Below are positions 1 to 6,218 of a stretch of 6,745 nt of DNA, in pieces (positions within the stretch are counted from its first letter, which is position 1; every line of letters starts with the position of its first letter). Source of the DNA: Thermoplasmata archaeon (GTDB lineage Archaea > Thermoplasmatota > E2 > UBA202 > JdFR-43). The position numbers were made by a program, and so were the translations under genes. The notes beneath the pieces were generated by a model. It was not told the DNA's origin, did not search any database, and saw only the letters and a program-made list of their open reading frames with translations. The DNA is taken from positions 1 to 6,745 of the forward strand of contig JAGGWA010000002.1 of the NCBI GenBank assembly GCA_021157745.1, in the 5' to 3' direction.

Positions 1-438
1 CCAGTGTTGGAAGCAGCATTGAATGCCTTGCTTAATGGCAAGACGGATTTTCTTTCAAACTTGGCATTATGTGATGAATGCCCAAGGCGTGATAGCAAGC
101 CAGATAAAATTGAAATAAAAGAGATAAAAAGATGGCATAGCAGCAAAGACGATGGTCGTTGCTTCCTTGCTCAAGGCATCATATGCATGGGCTTGGCAAC
201 GAGAGCAGGATGCAAAGCAGAGTGTATCAATGCAAACATTCCTTGCACAGGCTGCATGGGCGGCGTTGATGGCATGGCAGGTATCGCTGCCATATCAGCG
301 GTAGCATCTTTGATAGATGGAAATGATGAAGAAAAGGAGAAAAAAATCATAGAGAGCATACAAGATGTTGTTGGAACCTTCTTTAAATATTCTACCGCCA
401 AACTTCTTCCGGAAGGGAGGTATAAAGATGAAAATTAG
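1..438 (+). CDS. mvhG: Mvh-type [NiFe]-hydrogenase small subunit, 3' part only
   Basis: This is the C-terminal 145 residues of an F420-non-reducing hydrogenase small (gamma) subunit. The frame is open to the left edge, so the N-terminal half with the proximal-cluster cysteines is missing. Counting from the window edge, eight cysteines are visible at 24, 27, 54, 62, 71, 75, 82 and 85, in the family pattern CDECPR, then CFAQGIICMG, ATRAGCKAEC and PCTGC. In this family these bind the further [4Fe-4S] clusters that carry electrons from the Ni-Fe site out of the hydrogenase. The protein is cytoplasmic, with no membrane segment in the visible part. A GTG at position 4 is in frame but is internal, not a start. 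The stop lies 11 nt inside mvhA, so the two hydrogenase subunits are probably translationally coupled. The tail after the last cluster is short and charged. Family assignment is secure; Mvh rather than another group 3 small subunit is supported by the adjoining mvhA and hdr genes. Confidence 0.93.
   Translation, partial: PVLEAALNALLNGKTDFLSNLALCDECPRRDSKPDKIEIKEIKRWHSSKDDGRCFLAQGIICMGLATRAGCKAECINANIPCTGCMGGVDGMAGIAAISAVASLIDGNDEEKEKKIIESIQDVVGTFFKYSTAKLLPEGRYKDEN
416..420 (+). promoter_or_regulatory. Shine-Dalgarno site of mvhA
   Basis: GGAGG sits 7 nt before the ATG at 428, inside the 3' end of mvhG. It fixes the mvhA start at 428 rather than at an upstream in-frame codon near 365, which would add 21 residues that do not resemble the family. 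Confidence 0.85.
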
Positions 439-1858
439 TATAAATCCCATAACAAGGCTTGAAGGGCATGGAAAAATAGACATATTGCTCGATGAAAATG
501 GAAATGTAAGCAAGGCCTATATGATTATTCCTGAGTTGCGAGGCTTTGAAAAATTCTGCGTTGGAAGGAAAGCGGAGGATATGCCAATCATAACGGCCCG
601 CATTTGCGGCGTTTGCCCGGAAGCTCATCACATGGCGGCGGCAAAAGCTTTGGATATGGCTTTCAATGCTGAGCCGCCAAAAACAGCAAAAATGTTGCGA
701 GAATTGCTCTACAATGCTTACATATTTTATGACCATTGCTTGCATTTGTATTATCTTGGAGGCATCGATGTCCTGCTTGGGGATGTTCCAAAAGAAGAGC
801 GTAACGTTATTGGTTTAATAAAAAAATTTGGCCTTGCATTAGGAAAGGAAATAATAAAACATCGTCGCTATGCCATGGAAATTGTTAAAATGCTTGGTGG
901 GCGAGAAATTCATCCTGTGTCTGCTGTGCCTGGGGGAGTGAGCAAGGGAATAAATGAGGAGGAAAGGGAAGAAATAGAAAAGAAAGCAGAATCATGCATA
1001 CAATTTGCAATGAAAAGCATGCAATTATTCAAAGAAGTTTTCTCGACGCCAAAATGGAATGAATTGCTTGGCCTGGATGCAATAAAAACATATTATATGG
1101 GAATCGTAGATGATAAGAATAGGGTAAATTACTACGATGGAAAAATAAGGATTGTCTCTCCAAATGGTAATGAAATTGCGAAAGTAACGAGCAGAGAGAT
1201 ACTCAACTATATTGAGGAGCATGTTGAAGACTGGAGCTATGTTAAGTTTCCTTATTTAAAGCAAATAGGATGGAAAGGATTCGTTGATGGCGAGGATAAC
1301 GGTATCTATAGAGTAGGCCCGTTAGCAAGAATAAATGTGGCAGATGGAATGAATAGCAGGGCAGCGCAAAAAGAATTTGAGGAGTTGCGTAAAAATGGCG
1401 TAGTTCATGAAACATTTGCCTACTATCATGCCCGCCTTATAGAAATGCTGAATGCTGCTGAAAGAATGTATGATCTGGCTAAAAGCAATGAAATAACAGG
1501 TGATGATATTCGAGCAACGCCCTCATCGCCGCATGAAGGCATAGGAGTTGTTGAGGCTGCTCGCGGCGTGCTGATTCATCATTATAAGCTGAATAGTCAA
1601 GGAATCGTTGAAATGGTGAATTTGATTGTAGCCACGACCAACAACAACGCTGCCATAAATATGAGCGTTGCCAATGCTGCAAAGAAAGTGATAAAGAATG
1701 GGAACATAGATGACATTGTTTTAAATAAGGTGGAGGCAGCTTTCCGCTGTTATGATCCATGTTTGGCTTGTGCTTCCCATGCCCTTGGTCATGCTCCAAT
1801 AATTGTAAGCGTTTACCAAGACGGAAAGCTTGTTTATGAGGCGAGGAGAGATGCGTAG
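428..1858 (+). CDS. mvhA: Mvh-type [NiFe]-hydrogenase large (catalytic) subunit
   Basis: This 476-residue protein is the catalytic subunit of a group 3c-type soluble [NiFe] hydrogenase; it splits H2 and passes electrons to MvhG. The start [16 protein letters not shown] is the classical large-subunit N-terminus. The N-terminal nickel motif [11 protein letters not shown] places the ligands at C60 and C63. The C-terminal motif DPCLACASH places the other two at C445 and C448, with the cleavage-site His at 451. Twenty-five residues follow that His, as expected for a precursor trimmed by an endopeptidase, and a protease gene follows directly. The last nickel ligand pair is Cys/Cys, with no in-frame UGA for selenocysteine. 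Length is close to the methanogen MvhA size. The conserved active-site Arg is present at R379, but the segment reads EAARG where I recall EAPRG as usual. The ATG overlaps mvhG by 11 nt, and the stop lies 8 nt inside the protease gene. It is expected to be cytoplasmic and to belong to the Mvh-Hdr complex. Confidence 0.96.
   Translation: MKISINPITRLEGHGKIDILLDENGNVSKAYMIIPELRGFEKFCVGRKAEDMPIITARICGVCPEAHHMAAAKALDMAFNAEPPKTAKMLRELLYNAYIFYDHCLHLYYLGGIDVLLGDVPKEERNVIGLIKKFGLALGKEIIKHRRYAMEIVKMLGGREIHPVSAVPGGVSKGINEEEREEIEKKAESCIQFAMKSMQLFKEVFSTPKWNELLGLDAIKTYYMGIVDDKNRVNYYDGKIRIVSPNGNEIAKVTSREILNYIEEHVEDWSYVKFPYLKQIGWKGFVDGEDNGIYRVGPLARINVADGMNSRAAQKEFEELRKNGVVHETFAYYHARLIEMLNAAERMYDLAKSNEITGDDIRATPSSPHEGIGVVEAARGVLIHHYKLNSQGIVEMVNLIVATTNNNAAINMSVANAAKKVIKNGNIDDIVLNKVEAAFRCYDPCLACASHALGHAPIIVSVYQDGKLVYEARRDA
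1843..1846 (+). promoter_or_regulatory. Shine-Dalgarno site of the maturation protease gene
   Basis: GAGG (within GAGGAGAG) lies 4 nt before the ATG at 1851, inside the end of mvhA. An in-frame ATG at 1836 lies upstream of this site and so would not use it, which favours 1851 as the start. Confidence 0.6.
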
Positions 1859-2273
1859 CATTATAGTTGGTGTGGGAAATCCATTGCTGGGTGACGATGC
1901 CATTGGGCTGGAAATTGCAAGACAGCTTCGGAACATGGGATACAATGCAAAGGAAGCTATAGCTGGTGGCATCGAGCTCGCGGAGATGATAGCTGGCTAC
2001 GATTTTGCTATCATTGTAGATGCTTTCCATGGAATTGGAATAAAGGAAATAAGCATTGATGAATACAATGAAAGCGTTGCAAATCACGACATAAGCTTTC
2101 CTTCTGCCTACAAAATTTTATCTCGCTATATTAAAATGCCAGAAGTCAAAATAATTGGGATTGGAATTAAAAAGATAGAAGTGGGTGAGCAACTTTCGTC
2201 TCAGGTAGAGATGGCTATTCCTGCCGCAATTGAAATAGTTAAAAAAATTATGGAGGATAAAAATGCTCCTTGA
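1851..2273 (+). CDS. Hydrogenase maturation protease (HyaD/HycI/FrcD family)
   Basis: This 140-residue protein belongs to the nickel-dependent endopeptidase family (peptidase M52) that removes the C-terminal extension of [NiFe]-hydrogenase large subunits after nickel insertion. The N-terminus reads IIVGVGNPLLGDDAIG, the family signature GNxLxxDDxxG. The three metal-contacting positions known from HybD/HycI are recognisable as D16, D57 (in IIVDAFHG) and H79 (in NHDISF). The start at 1851 gives the usual short lead-in to the glycine motif; ATG 1836 would add five residues. The gene overlaps mvhA by 8 nt and hdrC by 11 nt, so it is embedded in the hydrogenase-reductase operon. Its natural substrate is therefore almost certainly the MvhA precursor encoded just upstream, which carries a 25-residue tail after its last nickel motif. 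By analogy it is closest in style to archaeal FrcD, but I give no symbol because family subtypes cannot be separated by eye. No membrane segment or signal peptide is visible. Confidence 0.93.
   Translation: MRSIIVGVGNPLLGDDAIGLEIARQLRNMGYNAKEAIAGGIELAEMIAGYDFAIIVDAFHGIGIKEISIDEYNESVANHDISFPSAYKILSRYIKMPEVKIIGIGIKKIEVGEQLSSQVEMAIPAAIEIVKKIMEDKNAP
2252..2256 (+). promoter_or_regulatory. Shine-Dalgarno site of hdrC copy 1
   Basis: GGAGG lies 6 nt before the ATG at 2263, inside the coding end of the maturation protease. It supports reinitiation or coupled translation across the 11-nt overlap. Confidence 0.8.
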
Positions 2274-2619
2274 AAAGGTTGAGGAAATTAGTGGAGAAAA
2301 TTTGTATGCATGCTACCAGTGCGGTCGATGCACTGCAGGCTGTCCTATGACGGGAGAAATGGACTTAATGCCAAATCAGATTATACTTGCCATATTAAGG
2401 AATGATGAAAGTGTTTTGGATGCAAAAACACCATGGGTTTGCGCGCAATGCTATCAATGTGGTGTGAGATGCCCAAAAAATGTTGATATAGCAAAAATTA
2501 TGGAAGCTTTAAGGGAGATAAAATTGAGAAGCAATGTGAACTACATTGATTTGAAAAAGATTAACAAAAGTTATCCTCAAATTGCAATTGTGGCTGCAAT
2601 GCGCAAGTTTACGGGGTGA
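2263..2619 (+). CDS. hdrC: Heterodisulfide reductase subunit C, copy 1
   Basis: This 118-residue protein is a small soluble HdrC that wires HdrA to HdrB. It holds two CxxCxxCxxxCP motifs for two [4Fe-4S] clusters: C17, C20, C23, C27 (CYQCGRCTAGCP) and C60, C63, C66, C70 (CAQCYQCGVRCP). It starts MLLEKVEEISGE and ends AMRKFTG. It is shorter than the roughly 180 residues I recall for classical methanogen HdrC and lacks a long C-terminal region. No membrane helix is visible, so it is not the membrane-bound HdrDE type. The GGAGG at 2252-2256 supports the start; the gene overlaps the protease by 11 nt and is followed by hdrB after 4 nt. It is paralogous to the hdrC at 5810-6214, roughly half identical by eye, including the same final residues. 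The assignment is firm; which HdrB and HdrA surfaces it contacts is inferred from gene order. Confidence 0.93.
   Translation: MLLEKVEEISGENLYACYQCGRCTAGCPMTGEMDLMPNQIILAILRNDESVLDAKTPWVCAQCYQCGVRCPKNVDIAKIMEALREIKLRSNVNYIDLKKINKSYPQIAIVAAMRKFTG
2613..2619 (+). promoter_or_regulatory. Shine-Dalgarno site of hdrB copy 1, built into the hdrC stop
   Basis: GGGGTGA matches most of the archaeal GGAGGTGA site and is made from the last Gly codon (GGG), the preceding base and the TGA stop of hdrC. The hdrB ATG follows after 4 nt. The same arrangement recurs at the second hdrC-hdrB junction. Confidence 0.7.
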
Positions 2620-2623
2620 AAAA

Positions 2624-3442
2624 ATGGAGGTAGCATATTATCCTGGTTGCACATTGAAAACGCATGCAAAAGAATTTGAAAAGGCAGCTTTGAAAGCATA
2701 TAGAGCAATAGGAATAGAGTTGAAAGAATTGGATAAATGGTATTGTTGTGGCACTGTCTATAGTCTTGCTAAAGATAACATAATGTATAAGGTTGCTTCA
2801 GTCCGCAATATTTTGAATGCCCAGAAAGAAGGCTTTGATTGTCTCATTGTTCTATGCTCAATGTGCTATAACACGCTGAAGCAGGCTCAGGAATTTATCA
2901 AGGACGAGAGCAATCTTGCCAGGATAAAAGCTTTCATGGATGAGGAAGAATATAAAGGCATCGAAATCCTGCATGGCTTGGAGCTATTGAAGGATAAAAT
3001 GGAGGAGATAAAAAAGGCTGTTAAAAAGCCATTGAATAGAAAATATGCTGCCTACTATGGCTGCACTTTGTTGCGGCCGAAAAGCGTAGCCATTGATTCT
3101 TATGAAAAGCCATCCATAATGGAAAGGTTGATTGAAGCGCTTGGAGGCATTGCAGTAGAATGGCCATTGAAAAATGAATGCTGCGGCTCTTACAACATCA
3201 TTACCAATAAAGAGATTGTTGTGGAAAGAGTTCGCCACATAATAGAAAATGCCCGCCAGAGAGGAGCGGAAGCCATTGTTACAAGCTGTCCGTTATGCTA
3301 TTTCAATTTAAAAGAATGCCAGAAAGATGTTAAAAGGATTTATCCCGGTTTTGAGGAAATGCCATTGTATTACTATACAGAACTGATGAATGAAGCTTTC
3401 AATGGCAAATTTGATAAAGGTGAAAATAATAATGGGAGTTAA
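2624..3442 (+). CDS. hdrB: Heterodisulfide reductase subunit B, copy 1 (two CCG domains)
   Basis: This 272-residue protein is HdrB, the disulfide-reducing subunit that carries two noncubane [4Fe-4S] clusters. Two cysteine-rich CCG domains are complete. Domain 1 has C9 (YYPGCTLK), C41-C42 (WYCCG), C78 and C81 (CSMC), spacing 31 and 35, which agrees with the family pattern and, as I recall, with the ligand numbers of the crystallised methanogen HdrB. Domain 2 has C147 (YYGCTLLRP), C186-C187 (ECCGSYN), C222 and C225 (CPLC). The gap between C187 and C222 is 34, one or two shorter than I expect. The ATG at 2624 gives the standard MEVAYYPGCT start; the longer upstream reading is in hdrC sequence. 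In methanogens the substrate is CoM-S-S-CoB, but the substrate here cannot be read from sequence. It is cytoplasmic and pairs with the hdrC just upstream. A paralogue begins at 6219. Confidence 0.95.
   Translation: MEVAYYPGCTLKTHAKEFEKAALKAYRAIGIELKELDKWYCCGTVYSLAKDNIMYKVASVRNILNAQKEGFDCLIVLCSMCYNTLKQAQEFIKDESNLARIKAFMDEEEYKGIEILHGLELLKDKMEEIKKAVKKPLNRKYAAYYGCTLLRPKSVAIDSYEKPSIMERLIEALGGIAVEWPLKNECCGSYNIITNKEIVVERVRHIIENARQRGAEAIVTSCPLCYFNLKECQKDVKRIYPGFEEMPLYYYTELMNEAFNGKFDKGENNNGS
3434..3438 (+). promoter_or_regulatory. Shine-Dalgarno site of hdrA
   Basis: GGGAG lies 5 nt before the ATG at 3444, overlapping the end of hdrB. A competing in-frame ATG at 3432 has AGGTGA at 3418-3423, 8 nt upstream, so the first four residues of HdrA are uncertain. 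The 3444 start gives the family-like MTRIGVYVCHCG. Confidence 0.55.
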
Positions 3443-3443
3443 C

Positions 3444-5813
3444 ATGACAAGGATAGGCGTATATGTGTGCCATTGCGGAGGAAACATTTCAGATACTGTG
3501 GATGTTGAAGAAGTAGCCCAATTTGCCTCCAAGCTACCAGATGTTGTAGTGGTAAGGAGCATAAGCCATATGTGTTCTGAGAGCGGACAGAAAGCAATAA
3601 TAGATGATGTTAGAGAATATAAGCTTGATCGCGTGGTTGTTGCAGCTTGCTCCCCCCAATTCCAGGGAAGCACTTTTGAGAAAGCTTTGGTTAAGGCGGG
3701 ACTGAATCCAAGCATGGTTGAGATGGCTAATATAAGAGAGCAATCAGCATGGCCCCACTATGAGACACCGGAAGAAGCAACTGAAAAGGCTAAAGTTCTT
3801 ACAGCGATGGCAGTTGAAAGAATAAGAAGAACAAAGCCAGTCGAGAGAGAAGCAATAAAAATAGGGAAAAATGTTCTCGTTATAGGCGGCGGCATCGCTG
3901 GAATTCAAGCTTCTCTGGATCTTGCGAATGCTGGTTTCAATGTTTTTTTGGTTGAGGAAAAGCCAAGCATAGGCGGCCACATGGCGCAGCTCTCCAGAAC
4001 TTTCCCAACAGAGGATTGCGCTTCCTGTATACTCTCGCCAAAAATGGCCGATGTTGCTGATCATCCAAATATTCATTTGCTTACATATACGGAAATTCTT
4101 GATATATCTGGAAGCGTGGGCAATTTCAAAGTAAGGCTCAAGCAAAAGCCCCGTTATGTTGATCCTTCAAAATGCACGGCATGTGGGGAATGTGAAAAAG
4201 TTTGCCCAGTTAGCGTGCCAGATGAGTTCAATCTGGGAATGACAAAGAGAAAAGCAATATATCTTCCGTCTCCAACTGCTGTTCCACATGCCCATGTTAT
4301 AGATGAAAATGCATGCCTGGGTATTGTGCCTTTGAGATGCGGGCTGTGCGAACAGGCGTGTGAGGCAAATGCTATCAACTATGATGACACTCCAAAATAT
4401 ATAAATCTGGATATCGATACCATCATAGTTGCAACTGGCTTTGAAATTTTTGATGCCAGCAAGAAGCCACAATATGGATATGGCCGTTTCCAGAACGTCA
4501 TTACTGCGTTAGAGCTCGAGCGCCTGATCGTGGAGGCGGCGGAAGGTCATTTTATACGCCCAATAGGAAAAGACATTGCTTTCATACAGTGTGTTGGCTC
4601 TCGTGACAAGCAAGTTGGCAATTTATATTGCTCCCGTATATGCTGCATGTATGCAACAAAGCTTGCTTCATTGTTAAAAAGAGCTGATCCTTCTCGCGAT
4701 GTATATATCTTCTATACTGATTTGAGGGCTTATGGAAAGGGTTTTGAAGAATATTATAGGAGGGCGCAGGAGTTAGGGGTTAAATTTATAAGAGGACGGC
4801 CTGGCGAACTGCAGGAAGATCCAGAAACAAAAAAAGTTATTGTTCGCGTTGAAGATACACTCACAAGAAAAATAATAGAGAAGAAATTTGATCTCGTTGT
4901 TTTGTCCGTTGGACTCGTTCCAAGCAAAGGCACGTTAAAGATAGCTGAAATGCTGAAGCTTCCGCGCTCTTCAGACGGCTTTCTAAAGGAAGCACATCCA
5001 AAGTTCCGCCCTGTAGATACACCCATAGAAGGAGTATTTGTAGCAGGAACAGCTCAGGGACCTAAAGATATTCCAGATACCGTTGCCCAAGCAAGCGCAG
5101 CGGCAGCAAGAGCAATGGCGATAATGAATAGGGGAGAGCTTGAATTGAGTCCAATAAAGGCAATAGTGTATGAAGAAAAATGCGATGGATGCGGTGAGTG
5201 TATCGAGGCATGCCCTGTTGATGCGATAAAATTGAATGGAAAAGCGAGAATAAACGCTGCCATATGCAAGGGATGCGGTGCATGCATTTCATCGTGTCCA
5301 AGAGATGCAATAGACTTGAAAATATTCTCAAACGATGAAATTATGGCGGAGATAGAGGCTGCTGTGAAGAATAAGAAAGAGGGAGAGCATCGCATACTCA
5401 TTTTTGCCGATGATATGTGCACTTATACACTTGCGGACGGTGTTGGAACATCTAAAATGAAATATCCATCAGATACATTTATAATAAGGGTTCCATCGAG
5501 CAGCAGAATAACACCAAAGATGATGATAAAGGCATTTGAACTTGGAGCAGATGCCATATTTTTAGGAGAGTGTGAGGAGGCTGTCTCGCCGTATCCAGGG
5601 ACTTTAAATGTAATAAAAGAAAATGTTGAAAAAGCGAGAGAAATCTTGAAGCAGGCTGGAATATCTCCAGAGCGCATCCAGTATGATACTTTTGTTACAG
5701 TAATGTTTCCGAAATTTGTGAAGATCGCAAATAAGTTGCACGAGATTGCTGAAAGCGAGGAGATAAGCAAGGAGAAGAGAATGAGGTTGCGGGAAATAGA
5801 GGTGGTTAGATGA
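3444..5813 (+). CDS. hdrA: Heterodisulfide reductase subunit A, flavin bifurcation subunit, fused to a degenerate MvhD-like domain
   Basis: This 789-residue protein is HdrA, the FAD subunit that bifurcates electrons to ferredoxin and to HdrBC. In order: an N-terminal cluster domain (C9, C11, C44, C69; ends near residue 130); a Rossmann FAD domain with GGGIAG at 148-153 and EEKPSIGG at 171-178; the TFPTEDCASC segment (C192, C195); an inserted ferredoxin-like domain with C244, C247, C250, C254 and C291, C299, C302, C306; then C383 and YCSRICCMYATK (C396, C400, C401); a second FAD part with VAGTAQGPKDIP; and a C-terminal double [4Fe-4S] ferredoxin (C580, C583, C586, C590 and C608, C611, C614, C618). 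Residues from about 650 resemble MvhD, which explains the length over the roughly 655 residues of methanogen HdrA. HdrA-MvhD fusions are known, for example HdrA2 of Methanosarcina. Here most MvhD cysteines are gone. The gene is 1 nt after hdrB and overlaps the next hdrC by 4 nt. ATG 3432 is an alternative start. Confidence 0.95.
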   Translation: MTRIGVYVCHCGGNISDTVDVEEVAQFASKLPDVVVVRSISHMCSESGQKAIIDDVREYKLDRVVVAACSPQFQGSTFEKALVKAGLNPSMVEMANIREQSAWPHYETPEEATEKAKVLTAMAVERIRRTKPVEREAIKIGKNVLVIGGGIAGIQASLDLANAGFNVFLVEEKPSIGGHMAQLSRTFPTEDCASCILSPKMADVADHPNIHLLTYTEILDISGSVGNFKVRLKQKPRYVDPSKCTACGECEKVCPVSVPDEFNLGMTKRKAIYLPSPTAVPHAHVIDENACLGIVPLRCGLCEQACEANAINYDDTPKYINLDIDTIIVATGFEIFDASKKPQYGYGRFQNVITALELERLIVEAAEGHFIRPIGKDIAFIQCVGSRDKQVGNLYCSRICCMYATKLASLLKRADPSRDVYIFYTDLRAYGKGFEEYYRRAQELGVKFIRGRPGELQEDPETKKVIVRVEDTLTRKIIEKKFDLVVLSVGLVPSKGTLKIAEMLKLPRSSDGFLKEAHPKFRPVDTPIEGVFVAGTAQGPKDIPDTVAQASAAAARAMAIMNRGELELSPIKAIVYEEKCDGCGECIEACPVDAIKLNGKARINAAICKGCGACISSCPRDAIDLKIFSNDEIMAEIEAAVKNKKEGEHRILIFADDMCTYTLADGVGTSKMKYPSDTFIIRVPSSSRITPKMMIKAFELGADAIFLGECEEAVSPYPGTLNVIKENVEKAREILKQAGISPERIQYDTFVTVMFPKFVKIANKLHEIAESEEISKEKRMRLREIEVVR
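5391..5768 (+). other. MvhD-like C-terminal domain of HdrA with cysteine loss
   Basis: This marks residues 650 to about 775 of HdrA. The fold signature of MvhD (hydrogenase delta subunit) is visible: RILIFADDMCTY, LADGVG, KMKYPSD, IIRVPSSSR, AFELGADAIFLGEC, and the downstream ILKQAGISPERI. Compared with the consensus I remember (CNWCSYAGAD, RVMCSGRV, GCHxGDCHY), the five conserved cysteines read D656, C659, S685, C710 and S715, so three are replaced. MvhD normally holds a [2Fe-2S] cluster bridging MvhG and HdrA. With two cysteines left, a normal cluster seems unlikely. The domain may be kept for docking. The consensus is from memory and not from an alignment. Confidence 0.75.
5799..5805 (+). 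promoter_or_regulatory. Shine-Dalgarno site of hdrC copy 2
   Basis: GAGGTGG lies inside the last codons of hdrA and ends 4 nt before the ATG at 5810; its GAGG core ends 7 nt before it. It supports 5810 as the start, with the ATGA start-stop overlap. Confidence 0.75.
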
Positions 5814-6214
5814 GTTACTATCATATTGAGGAAGAAGAAAATGAATTGTTGGCGAAAGTAGAAGAAATAAGTGGTGAAATCGTAACATTATGCGAACAAT
5901 GTGGAATATGCACAACAAGTTGCCCAATGGCAGATGAAATGGATTTCACTCCAGCTGGAATAATGCATGCTGTTAAAATAGGAGATAAGGCTGTGCTGGA
6001 TAGCAAAGCAATATGGATCTGCGCTTCATGTTTCACATGCACGGTAAGATGTCCTCGCGGCATTGATCTGGCAAAGGTAACGGAAGCATTGCGTCAGATT
6101 CATTTAAGGAAAAATAAGGATCACATAAATTTGGAGGAGGTTAAGGAGGAAGAGCTGGAAGAAGATTTGCCTCCTATAGCAATCGTAAGTGCTTTGAGAA
6201 AATTTACGGGATGA
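5810..6214 (+). CDS. hdrC: Heterodisulfide reductase subunit C, copy 2
   Basis: This 134-residue HdrC paralogue has two [4Fe-4S] motifs: C28, C31, C34, C38 (CEQCGICTTSCP) and C71, C74, C77, C81 (CASCFTCTVRCP). It aligns with copy 1 across its whole length and is roughly half identical by eye, but has two additions. The first is a 12-residue acidic N-terminal extension (MSYYHIEEEENE) before the shared LLxKVEEISGE. The second is an acidic stretch (EEVKEEELEEDLPP, residues 109-122) before the shared IAIVxAxRKFTG ending. The start overlaps the hdrA stop as ATGA and is preceded by GAGGTGG. It is followed by hdrB copy 2 after 4 nt, so the pair repeats the order of copy 1. It is soluble, with no membrane helix. 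It probably carries electrons from the same HdrA to the second HdrB; the extra acidic segments could change its partner contacts, which is inference. Confidence 0.93.
   Translation: MSYYHIEEEENELLAKVEEISGEIVTLCEQCGICTTSCPMADEMDFTPAGIMHAVKIGDKAVLDSKAIWICASCFTCTVRCPRGIDLAKVTEALRQIHLRKNKDHINLEEVKEEELEEDLPPIAIVSALRKFTG
6208..6214 (+). promoter_or_regulatory. Shine-Dalgarno-like site of hdrB copy 2, built into the hdrC stop
   Basis: GGGATGA is formed by the last codons of hdrC copy 2 (ACG GGA TGA), and the hdrB ATG follows after 4 nt. It is weaker than GGGGTGA at the first junction but in the same place. Confidence 0.5.
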
Positions 6215-6218
6215 TAAA

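Larger units (their letters stand above)
2263..3442 (+). repeat. First unit of a diverged hdrC-hdrB duplication
   Basis: This hdrC-hdrB pair and the pair at 5810-6745 are paralogous units in the same order and orientation, with the same 4-nt gap between the genes, placed on either side of hdrA. Proteins are related along their length but clearly diverged, so the duplication or joining is old. The units are not DNA repeats in the strict sense apart from short conserved stretches. Confidence 0.75.

Noticed and set aside
382..389. TTTAAATA resembling an archaeal TATA box upstream of mvhA
   Set aside because: It lies inside mvhG coding sequence, has no convincing purine-rich BRE before it, and AT-rich octamers are common here; the overlap with mvhG argues for co-transcription.
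365..427. Longer N-terminus for MvhA
   Set aside because: The added residues are mvhG sequence read in another frame; the 428 ATG has a GGAGG site and gives the conserved family start.
1754..1780. Possible selenocysteine in the C-terminal nickel motif of MvhA, as in some methanogen Vhu enzymes
   Set aside because: Both ligand codons are TGT, so the ligands are ordinary cysteines and no UGA is read through.
1479..2087. 202-codon open frame on the minus strand opposite mvhA and the protease
   Set aside because: It runs across two genes with clear family motifs on the plus strand, shows no recognisable domain, and its composition (many His, Ser, Gln) is what antisense of coding DNA gives.
3308..3715. 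135-codon minus-strand open frame across the hdrB/hdrA junction
   Set aside because: It lies opposite the conserved end of hdrB and start of hdrA, with no domain and no sign of an independent gene.
5054..5422. 122-codon minus-strand open frame opposite the ferredoxin part of hdrA
   Set aside because: It is rich in Ala, Ser, His and Pro mirrored from the cysteine/glycine codons of hdrA; there is no ribosome site or family motif.
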